Part shown: positions 1 through 5,905 of the stretch, in pieces
Numbering within the stretch: the first letter of the stretch is position 1
How the letters are laid out: every line of letters begins with the position of its first letter
DNA from: DASWIV01 sp036397475
Lineage (GTDB): Bacteria; JAJVIF01; JAPKYR01
DNA: 16,108 nt
Assembly: GCA_036397475.1 (NCBI GenBank)
Contig: DASWIV010000257.1
Coordinates: 1 to 16,108 of the forward strand
Direction: 5' to 3'
Program-made: the position numbers and the translations under genes
Notes under the pieces: generated by a model
The model's input: only the letters and a program-made list of their open reading frames with translations
Told to the model about the DNA's origin: nothing
Databases searched by the model: none

Positions 1-284
1 AAGTCGGGTGTAGTCTCAGCCATTGTCTCCAGAATAGCGATAGCCTCGTCGAAATTTCCCTGCCTCATCTGTTCATTGGCTAGCTCGACCTGCATTTCCG
101 ACTGGGAAGGACCCGACGCCGACGGTCCGGAGACTCCTCCCGATGGCCCATTGTTCATACTGGCATTTCCACCGGAATTGTCGGTAGTGCCTGAATTTTC
201 TGAATTATCGGTATTTTCCCCTCCACACGATAATGCAAAGAGGATTATAATTGCCGTGATTGCCAGAGATGCCGCTTTTTTCAT
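1..284 (-). CDS. Lipoprotein with TPR-like C-terminal part (C-terminus beyond left edge)
   Basis: An open frame starts at the ATG at 284-282 and runs off the left edge after 94 codons. It was read by reverse-complementing the left end. The protein begins MKKAASLAIT, has a hydrophobic stretch and a lipobox LFALSC with the lipidated Cys at residue 20, so it is a predicted lipoprotein. Residues about 21-60 are a low-complexity linker rich in Asn, Ser, Gly and Pro. From about residue 63 it reads ELANEQMRQGNFDEAIAILE, a typical TPR helix pair. A purine-rich site (AAGGTGG) lies just upstream of the ATG. It is divergent from the TPR-bearing metallopeptidase gene, which may hint at a shared envelope role. 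The exact function is unknown and the rest of the gene is outside the window. Confidence 0.85.
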   Translation of the reverse strand, partial: MKKAASLAITAIIILFALSCGGENTDNSENSGTTDNSGGNASMNNGPSGGVSGPSASGPSQSEMQVELANEQMRQGNFDEAIAILETMAETTPD

Positions 285-314
285 ATTTAACCCCACCTTA
301 CTCAATTTACTGAC

Positions 315-344
315 ATTGTATCACTTTCAGGTGTACACTCCCAA
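315..344 (-). promoter_or_regulatory. Candidate sigma70-type promoter for the left-edge lipoprotein
   Basis: Read on the minus strand, TTGGGA (344-339) is followed by 18 bases and TACAAT (320-315), with TGA directly before the -10 as in an extended -10. Transcription would start near 308, about 24 bases ahead of the ATG. By-eye assignment. Confidence 0.4.
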
Positions 345-421
345 TATTAATGAAATGAACGATAGAGGCGTCTCGCGATATCCCATATGATATACTTCCC
401 GATAATTTAAACACACAGCCG

Positions 422-2911
422 ATGGATATCTCCCGCAAACCTGGACGAAAGGATGACAAACCCGACGATTCCCTGGCAGGATTCGCCCGGTCGGCGTATT
501 ACAGCACCATTAACTGGTACTGGTATAAGGCCATGTTTGCAATCCTTACGATTGTTACGATCCTGTCCAGCCAGGTAGCTCTCCTTCACATCCTCGCTTA
601 TGAATTCAGCGCGGTAATCGGGCTGATAATCTGCCATTTTTCCGGCGTGGTTGTGGTCAGGGAAATTTTCCGGATCAAACCCAGGGTCGCGGAGCGGAGT
701 CCGTACACCCCGGGACCGCAATCCCGTATTGTGGTATGGGGAGTAATTCTCGGATGTTTCCTGAGCATTCTATGGCTGCTACTGGTCCCATTAGTGCTGA
801 TCGTAATATTGGACCTCGTTCTCTCCATTCGGAATTGCGATCTTCTCACCGGATTGGGATATTATTTCGGGATCCCATTGGTCAGCGCGATCTTTTCCAT
901 CTCGGTTGCGACATTTTCAGCGCTTTCCAGCAGGAACATCAAGGCAGCATGGTTCCTGTACACCGGAGTCGTGTTGATTTTCCTGGTTAGGATAGTCTGC
1001 AAGATAGCATTCGGGCATACGATCGGTCTCCACGACCCGTACATAGGACTTTTGAACCTTCCACTCTACGACCAGGAAGCTAATCTTGACAGCGGATTCA
1101 TTTATTCGCGCCTGCTTGTCCTGGTATTCTCGAAGCTGCTTATCAACATTTCAATTATGTTCGCGGACAGCCGTAACCAGTATTTCAGCACCGCAAATTT
1201 CTTCACCAACCTGAAAGACAACAACCGATTCCTTCCGGAGATCGAGACCGGAATTTTTACGCTGGTTCTGCTGATTCTCGGACTTTACTATTCCGGTCCA
1301 CTCGGGATCGACATCTCAAGGCGCTACCTGGAACATGTTCTGGATGGAAAACTCGTCACCGAACATTTCATCATCAGGTATCCGACCGGCTCCGAAGTTG
1401 AAAAAGACCTGGTCAGGGTCGCCGAAGATACCGAGTATTATTATCACTCAATCGAGGAAGTCATACAGGTCGCTCCGGACAGGTTGATAAGGGCATACAT
1501 TTATCGGGGAAGAAGTTCCAAAACATTTCTTACAGGTGTGGGCTCGGGTGTCTACGCAAAACCGTGGACAGGTGAAATCCATGTCGAGTACCAGCGCAGC
1601 GGGATCGAGGCGTTGAAACATGAACTTGTCCATGTGTTATCTGCACCGATGGGCGTTCCATTTTTCGGCTCGTCAATGCTTGGAGCCTATGGCGAGGGAA
1701 TTGCCGAGGGTGTAGCGTGGGATACCGGAAACGACCTGTCCTATCACCAGTGGGCTGCGGCACTCAGGGAAGCGGACGATCCGTATTCCGACGGCCCATT
1801 TTTTCCACGGGAAAATTATCCCCTGTGGTTATTGACCAGGAATACGCGTCCGGGCGGATTTTACGCCGGGCGCATCGGGATGAACTATTATCTATCGGCA
1901 AGCCATACAAAATGGTTCATCGATACGTATGGTATAGACGCATACAACCAGGTTTACATGAGAGACGACACAGTCCGTGCGATCAACCAGTCGCAGGCAG
2001 ACACCGCGGATCAATGGATGGATTACCTCGATCATGTACCATTGAATGGCGATGATATCGCGTTCGCCGGATTCGGATTCGCTCCGCCAAAATTCACGGT
2101 ACGGGTCTGCGCGCACGAACTCGCTGAACATGAACGGCTCGCGACCGAGTACGCGGCGAGGCAGGAATACGCGAATACGGTTGCAGAATACGAGTTGCTG
2201 CTGAAATTTTCTCCCCGGAATATTCGCTACGGTTACAGGGTGGCTACATATTTATATTATGGTGAAAAATACACGGAAGCACTCGATAAAATTACCGAGT
2301 TGAGAGAGTGGGAATCCGCCGATGCCGGCTGGCATGCGTACCTCGATCAACTTGAAGGAGATATATACGCCAGGTCCGGCAGGATTGAAGAAGCGAGGAT
2401 TGCCTATGAAAAAGCGCGTGACAGCTCAATAAATGAATCGCTTGAGTACGTGTCTACCCTGCGCCTCGACATACTCGAATCCCCTGCCCGCGATGAATTC
2501 CTGTCGGCACTCCAGGATAACGATAAAGGGCTATGGTTCTCCGAAAGAGCAAATAGCATCGATTCGGGCTGGCTGGCGTCTTATTACATCGGACTGAATC
2601 TCATAAATAACAGGGATTATGATCTTGCCAGGGAATATTTTCTCGAATGTGTTCATAGCGCTCCGCCGCACCTGTTTGTAGAGCGGAACGCGCTTTACTA
2701 CCTGGGGATCTGCGCGTACAGGGAAGGACAATATTTACTGGCAACTGAGAATTTCACCGCGGCGTCACAGGTCGCAGACACCATTTTCCGTAACCGGCAC
2801 CCCACGTATGATGGCGTGATACCTGTCGACCGGCTCGATACGTGGTATATATCCTGTATGGACTGGATCGACCGAACAAACTGGAGATCGGAGTGGAAGG
2901 GCATTGAATGA
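422..2911 (+). CDS. Polytopic membrane zinc metallopeptidase (peptidase-MA-like) with C-terminal TPRs
   Basis: 829 aa. The N-terminal third has about seven hydrophobic segments (roughly residues 37-58, 62-80, 103-134, 150-168, 177-195, 230-248, 276-292). The middle contains the zinc-protease signature HELVH (residues 400-404, Glu401 catalytic). About 21 residues later comes GEGIAEG (Glu425, Glu429), which resembles the EGLAEY-type third-ligand motif of gluzincin/peptidase-MA enzymes. From about residue 580 to the end the helices look like TPRs, for example the repeat around YGEKYTEALDKI and the one around YYLGICAYREGQYLLATENF. It is therefore probably a membrane-anchored protease with a protein-binding tail. 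Substrate and membrane side are not known. The start is the first ATG after an in-frame stop at 356; no clear Shine-Dalgarno is seen. The stop overlaps the start of the radical-SAM gene, so the two are probably co-expressed. Confidence 0.82.
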   Translation: MDISRKPGRKDDKPDDSLAGFARSAYYSTINWYWYKAMFAILTIVTILSSQVALLHILAYEFSAVIGLIICHFSGVVVVREIFRIKPRVAERSPYTPGPQSRIVVWGVILGCFLSILWLLLVPLVLIVILDLVLSIRNCDLLTGLGYYFGIPLVSAIFSISVATFSALSSRNIKAAWFLYTGVVLIFLVRIVCKIAFGHTIGLHDPYIGLLNLPLYDQEANLDSGFIYSRLLVLVFSKLLINISIMFADSRNQYFSTANFFTNLKDNNRFLPEIETGIFTLVLLILGLYYSGPLGIDISRRYLEHVLDGKLVTEHFIIRYPTGSEVEKDLVRVAEDTEYYYHSIEEVIQVAPDRLIRAYIYRGRSSKTFLTGVGSGVYAKPWTGEIHVEYQRSGIEALKHELVHVLSAPMGVPFFGSSMLGAYGEGIAEGVAWDTGNDLSYHQWAAALREADDPYSDGPFFPRENYPLWLLTRNTRPGGFYAGRIGMNYYLSASHTKWFIDTYGIDAYNQVYMRDDTVRAINQSQADTADQWMDYLDHVPLNGDDIAFAGFGFAPPKFTVRVCAHELAEHERLATEYAARQEYANTVAEYELLLKFSPRNIRYGYRVATYLYYGEKYTEALDKITELREWESADAGWHAYLDQLEGDIYARSGRIEEARIAYEKARDSSINESLEYVSTLRLDILESPARDEFLSALQDNDKGLWFSERANSIDSGWLASYYIGLNLINNRDYDLAREYFLECVHSAPPHLFVERNALYYLGICAYREGQYLLATENFTAASQVADTIFRNRHPTYDGVIPVDRLDTWYISCMDWIDRTNWRSEWKGIE

Positions 2912-3530
2912 CGATGGGCTGAAATCCCGGATCGCTGTTCACGCGGTAATTCCACGGACAAAAATGAATGGTCCGGGTGATAGATTCGGCGTGTGGGTGC
3001 AGGGGTGCGGGATTTTATGCAAGGGATGTTTCAATCCGAAAACTCTCCCCTATCTTAAAAATCAGGAAATTGAATTCGTGCCACCGACCACATCGGGCTG
3101 GACAGATACCGGATATATTTCTGATCTGATCCGTGCAGAGCATGAATCGTCCGCGCTGGAGGGAATAACAGTCAGCGGTGGAGAACCCCTGGAACAGCCG
3201 GCAGCTTTGAAGTCCCTGCTAAATTCAGTACAAGACATGGGATTGACCACAGTGGTATTTTCAGGATTTACGTCAAACCAGATATTTTCCGATCCGGAAA
3301 AGTATGAGTTTTTTAAAAAGGATCATCTGGTCGATGTGTTGATATCCGGTCCTTATTTAAGAGAAGAGCAGATTGAGAAAGAATTACGCGGATCAGCCAA
3401 CCAGGAAATTCATCTGTTGACCGACAGGTACACTATCGATGATCTCGAGATGTCCGGTTCAATGGAAGTGATCGTAAGGGCCGATGGGAGTGTAGCGATT
3501 ACCGGATTCACCCGTCCGGAGCTTCCTTAA
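2904..3530 (+). CDS. NrdG-like radical SAM activating enzyme
   Basis: 208 aa. The motif WVQGCGILCKGCFNP supplies the CxxxCxxC cluster-binding triad (Cys35, Cys39, Cys42) that ligates the 4Fe-4S cluster and S-adenosylmethionine. It is preceded by NGPGDRFGVW and followed by a GGEPL motif (TVSGGEPLEQP), as in the anaerobic ribonucleotide reductase activase (NrdG) and related glycyl-radical activases. The length is slightly above that of E. coli NrdG. The TTG at 2904 is chosen because the next in-frame start (ATG at 2964) would cut off the conserved IPRTKMNGPG leader; GGAG lies 10 bases before it. The gene overlaps the metallopeptidase stop by 8 bases, which suggests translational coupling. No NrdD partner is in the window, so the activated protein is unknown. 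The radical SAM assignment is firm; the NrdG subfamily is likely. Confidence 0.85.
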   Translation: MNDDGLKSRIAVHAVIPRTKMNGPGDRFGVWVQGCGILCKGCFNPKTLPYLKNQEIEFVPPTTSGWTDTGYISDLIRAEHESSALEGITVSGGEPLEQPAALKSLLNSVQDMGLTTVVFSGFTSNQIFSDPEKYEFFKKDHLVDVLISGPYLREEQIEKELRGSANQEIHLLTDRYTIDDLEMSGSMEVIVRADGSVAITGFTRPELP

Positions 3531-3540
3531 ATTTTAATCA

Positions 3541-3568
3541 TAAAAAAATCCCACCGAATACTGGCGGG
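3541..3568 (-). terminator. Rho-independent terminator of the cold-shock gene
   Basis: On the minus strand the RNA reads CCCGCC, a 7-base loop, then GGTGGG (six pairs including one G-U), followed after GA by seven U. In the plus direction the same stem has an A-C mismatch and no clean U run. It therefore fits best as the terminator of the gene ending at 3596, about 27 bases upstream. Confidence 0.7.
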
Positions 3569-3595
3569 CGATTAAATTTCAAATTTTAATTTATT

Positions 3596-3802
3596 TCACT
3601 CTGAATGAGTGAGGACGTTTTTTGCCTGCGGACCTTTCCGGGAGATCACCAGGTCGAAGATGACCTTGTCGCCCTGTTCGAGCTTGCGGAATCCCTCGCC
3701 GGGAATCGCGGAATAATGCACGAACACATCTTTTCCGTCCTGGGTGGTAATAAAACCGTAGCCCTTTTCTGAATCAAACCACTTTACTACACCGTCGGCC
3801 AC
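3596..3802 (-). CDS. Cold-shock protein (CspA family)
   Basis: 68 aa, the normal length of a single cold-shock domain. It contains GVVKWFDSEKGYGFI (with the RNP1 motif KGYGFI) and the RNP2 motif DVFVHY. These aromatic strands bind single-stranded RNA or DNA and melt mRNA structure in the cytoplasm. The start is GTG at 3802, preceded at a good distance by AAGGAG. A strong promoter lies at 3826-3854 and a terminator at 3541-3568, so it is probably a monocistronic unit. The promoter would give a leader of under 20 bases, so the long structured leader known from E. coli cspA is absent here. Confidence 0.96.
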   Translation of the reverse strand: MADGVVKWFDSEKGYGFITTQDGKDVFVHYSAIPGEGFRKLEQGDKVIFDLVISRKGPQAKNVLTHSE

Positions 3803-3825
3803 TTTTGTCTCCTTGAGTCATTCTG

Positions 3826-3854
3826 ATGTTATCACCGGGCTACAAGCGTGTCAA
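3826..3854 (-). promoter_or_regulatory. Strong sigma70-type promoter for the first cold-shock gene
   Basis: On the minus strand a perfect TTGACA (3854-3849) is followed by 17 bases and TAACAT (3831-3826), with TGA before the -10 (extended -10). The start would be near 3819, just upstream of the AAGGAG ribosome site and the GTG at 3802. Confidence 0.7.
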
Positions 3855-3900
3855 TAACCAATAATTAGATACTTTCCGGACACCAATTATTAATTGTCGG

Positions 3901-4299
3901 CTACGTCTGAGCTTTACCTTTCTCTACTCTTAAACCGCCTGTATGAGTTCCGACCAGAACAATCGCGGAAGCAAGCAGCACATGATCGGAAAAAGTCGGG
4001 TATGCAGGATGATGGAAGAGAGGTTTTAACAACGCGGTCGAAAACTGCAAACCTGTTATCGTTAAGAGTAAAACAATTCCGGTGATCATAGCAACTAATC
4101 TGCCGTTTTTTGGAATGAATTTAGCGGAAATCCACCCGCAACCATAGGATGTCAGAAATACGATAATCAGCGGAATCAGGTATGCCATGGGGTAGACACG
4201 AGCACCCCAGTCACTCAGATCCGGTTTCCAGGGAAATAAAAAAAATATCCCCAAGCCAAGTGCGGATCCGATCATTATCCCGAAAATCGCTTTAAACAT
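3901..4299 (-). CDS. Small four-helix membrane protein of unknown function
   Basis: 132 aa from the ATG at 4299. A GTG two codons earlier (4305) is also in frame, but the AGGTG ahead of the ATG and the promoter position favour the ATG. Numbered from the ATG, about four hydrophobic helices occur near residues 3-23, 38-60, 68-90 and 106-124. There is a short loop with WKPDLSDWGARVYP between the first two and a C-terminal tail rich in Lys and Arg. I do not recognise a family. It sits between two cold-shock genes on the same strand and has its own candidate promoter, so a link to the cold response is possible but rests on position only. It looks like a real gene because its hydrophobic pattern is continuous, its promoter is well placed, and its neighbours are tightly spaced. 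Confidence 0.7.
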   Translation of the reverse strand: MFKAIFGIMIGSALGLGIFFLFPWKPDLSDWGARVYPMAYLIPLIIVFLTSYGCGWISAKFIPKNGRLVAMITGIVLLLTITGLQFSTALLKPLFHHPAYPTFSDHVLLASAIVLVGTHTGGLRVEKGKAQT

Positions 4300-4316
4300 G
4301 CTCACCTGATCTACGC

Positions 4317-4345
4317 AGGATAACCATACTTAATGTTCCGGTCAA
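4317..4345 (-). promoter_or_regulatory. Candidate promoter for the small membrane protein
   Basis: On the minus strand TTGACC (4345-4340), 17 bases, then TATCCT (4322-4317). The start would be near 4310, giving a leader of about 11 bases to the ATG at 4299. Confidence 0.5.
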
Positions 4346-4360
4346 GCCGGATTGTAAAAT

Positions 4361-4591
4361 TCAATTGGAATGTTCTGAAGAGCTGACACGCACGACATTT
4401 ACAGCCTTGTAACCATTGTATGTGTCTTCAAGTTCGAATTCGACCGTTTCACCAGGGTTCAGGAGTTTATAGCCATCTCCAATGATGCTTGAAAAATGTA
4501 CAAAAGCTTCCTCTTCCTCATCGATTTCGATAAACCCATAGCCCTTTTCCGGACTGAACCACTTTACTGTTCCCTTGGTACGTTTACTCAT
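4361..4591 (-). CDS. Second cold-shock domain protein
   Basis: 76 aa from the ATG at 4591. It carries GTVKWFSPEKGYGFIEI (RNP1 KGYGFI) and AFVHFSS (RNP2), and the later strands end in KAVNVVRV, so it is a single cold-shock domain binding single-stranded nucleic acid. It is more acidic than its neighbour, with EEEE in the strand 2-3 region, and differs enough not to be a recent copy. An in-frame start further up (4669) would add 26 residues with no family match that would cover the hairpin at 4623-4645, so the start at MSKRTKG is preferred. No strong Shine-Dalgarno is visible. No U-tailed terminator is seen downstream, so some read-through into the membrane protein gene is possible. Confidence 0.92.
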   Translation of the reverse strand: MSKRTKGTVKWFSPEKGYGFIEIDEEEEAFVHFSSIIGDGYKLLNPGETVEFELEDTYNGYKAVNVVRVSSSEHSN

Positions 4592-4622
4592 TCGCCGCAA
4601 ATCTTTCTGTATTTTGAGCAGG

Positions 4623-4645
4623 GCAGCATGGGAAGACCATGCAGC
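4623..4645 (-). other. Hairpin in the probable 5' leader of the second cold-shock gene
   Basis: GCATGG (4626-4631) pairs with CCATGC (4637-4642) around a 5-base loop, extended by two more pairs after an A-A mismatch. It ends about 32 bases before the ATG at 4591 and has no U run, so it is not a normal terminator. It could be a leader structure that a cold-shock protein or temperature acts on. Confidence 0.4.
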
Positions 4646-4703
4646 TGCACAATTAATTAGATGCGACAAATACTGTAATAATATGTACTTTTCATGGGGA
4701 AGA

Positions 4704-5699
4704 TCAGATTCTAAGCATGATAAGCGAATGTGCCAGGAACCCGCCGTACATCAGGAGCAGGACCCAGCCCTGCCACCGCGATAACCTGTATCCTATACTA
4801 AGCATTATTAGCATGGCGAAAACTATCGCGAGCATCCACGGGAACATAACAAGAATTTCCTGCCTGGTAGCCGAAAGAGGATTTACAGTCGCCGATAATC
4901 CTGCAACCCAGCAGACGTTTAAAATATCCGCGCCAATAATATTCCCGATCCCGACACCCGCTTCTCCCCTGTACGCAGACACAATCGCTGTCACGATCTC
5001 CGGTGTGGAAGTTCCTATGGCAACTATTGTCAGGCCGGTAACCGCCGGGGATAAACCGACAATTTCGGCAATTCCCAGTGCGCCGTTCAACAATAATTTA
5101 CTCCCTCCAAGTACGCCAATCACTCCAAGTCCGAACAATCCCAGAATTTGAATAATTGTCTTACCCTTAATGAGTTTCTCAATTTCTTTCAGATCGGATT
5201 CATACATGGCGGTCTGGCCGGTTCCCATAACCTTGCGTTTCTTTTCGCGCATGATGGTGAACAGGACATATCCCGCAAAAAGGCCGATAAGTACCCAGCC
5301 CTCCCATGTGTCAAGCGTGTGATCGGGATAAACCATGAAAAATGCAAGAAGATCTATAATTATCAAAAATATCGCGCTTGTCCTGAATATTCCCGGATTG
5401 ACCATCATTGCCGATGGAGCCAGAATTGCCGCCAGTCCCAGGGCAATCCCGTCATCGACAATCACCGAACCTATAGCGTTTCCCAGGGCAACTTCCGGCT
5501 TATTATCCAGAGCGGCCAGGAGAGAAGCCATTAATTCCGGTGCTGTTGTGCACAGGCTGACTATTATTATCCCGACCAGCATGCGTGGCAGCCCGAACTT
5601 TTCCGAAACTCCCACTGCCCCTTCGACAAACCAGTTTCCAGCCACCCAGAGAATTCCGAGTGAGATCAGTACGAAAATTATATCCTTAAGTAATTCCAT
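4704..5699 (-). CDS. Sodium/calcium exchanger family membrane protein (CaCA, YrbG-like)
   Basis: 331 aa from the ATG at 5699. An in-frame TTG at 5711 would add four residues but has no ribosome site, while GAGAAAAAC precedes the ATG. Numbering below counts from that TTG. There are about ten hydrophobic helices in two inverted halves split by a charged loop (about residues 155-185). Alpha repeat 1 is SLCTTAPELMASLLAAL with Glu59, then GNAIGSVIVDD. Alpha repeat 2 is AIGTSTPEIVTAI with Glu238, then GNIIGADILN. These repeats form the ion site in Ca2+/cation antiporters, which move cations across the inner membrane against Na+ or H+. The GSN motif usual in repeat 1 is GSV here, and repeat 2 has Asp262, so the transported ion may differ from Ca2+. 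It is a lone gene, divergent from lipoprotein A. Confidence 0.9.
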   Translation of the reverse strand: MELLKDIIFVLISLGILWVAGNWFVEGAVGVSEKFGLPRMLVGIIIVSLCTTAPELMASLLAALDNKPEVALGNAIGSVIVDDGIALGLAAILAPSAMMVNPGIFRTSAIFLIIIDLLAFFMVYPDHTLDTWEGWVLIGLFAGYVLFTIMREKKRKVMGTGQTAMYESDLKEIEKLIKGKTIIQILGLFGLGVIGVLGGSKLLLNGALGIAEIVGLSPAVTGLTIVAIGTSTPEIVTAIVSAYRGEAGVGIGNIIGADILNVCWVAGLSATVNPLSATRQEILVMFPWMLAIVFAMLIMLSIGYRLSRWQGWVLLLMYGGFLAHSLIMLRI

Positions 5700-5758
5700 A
5701 GTTTTTCTCAACGAAAGACGCAGTATAACGCAGGAAATTTTAATTATCTAATGCGACT

Positions 5759-5804
5759 TTATGTCTTTGGTTTCGTTTCAATGCAGCTGTTAACGAAGAC
5801 ATAA
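5759..5804. repeat. Inverted repeat in the 206-bp gap between exchanger and lipoprotein A
   Basis: TTATGTCTT (5759-5767) and AAGACATAA (5796-5804) are perfect reverse complements over 9 bases. Inside them TTCGTT (5772-5777) and AACGAA (5792-5797) also match, so a 13-pair stem with a 6-base bulge can form around a 14-base loop containing CAGCTG. The gap 5700-5905 holds no gene. The element could be an operator or a leader structure for either divergent gene. Confidence 0.45.
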
Positions 5805-5905
5805 CTATTCCCTGTCTATCTGAATCGCAATTAAAATCTGAATATTAATTTATAGGGTAATATGCTATCCTTTACGGGCCTACCAGTTGATCCGGAGGAT
5901 TTAAA

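Noticed and set aside
76..390. Open frame on the plus strand over the left-edge lipoprotein
   Set aside because: It has no ribosome site or family pattern and is the complement of a convincing lipoprotein signal peptide read on the minus strand.
3884..3896. AT-rich palindrome CAATTATTAATTG behind the small membrane protein gene
   Set aside because: Such AT-rich palindromes arise easily by chance, it has no U-tail geometry, and I found no second exact copy.
4592..4669. Longer N-terminus for the second cold-shock protein
   Set aside because: The 26 extra residues have no resemblance to the family and would translate the leader hairpin; the domain begins normally at MSKRTKG.
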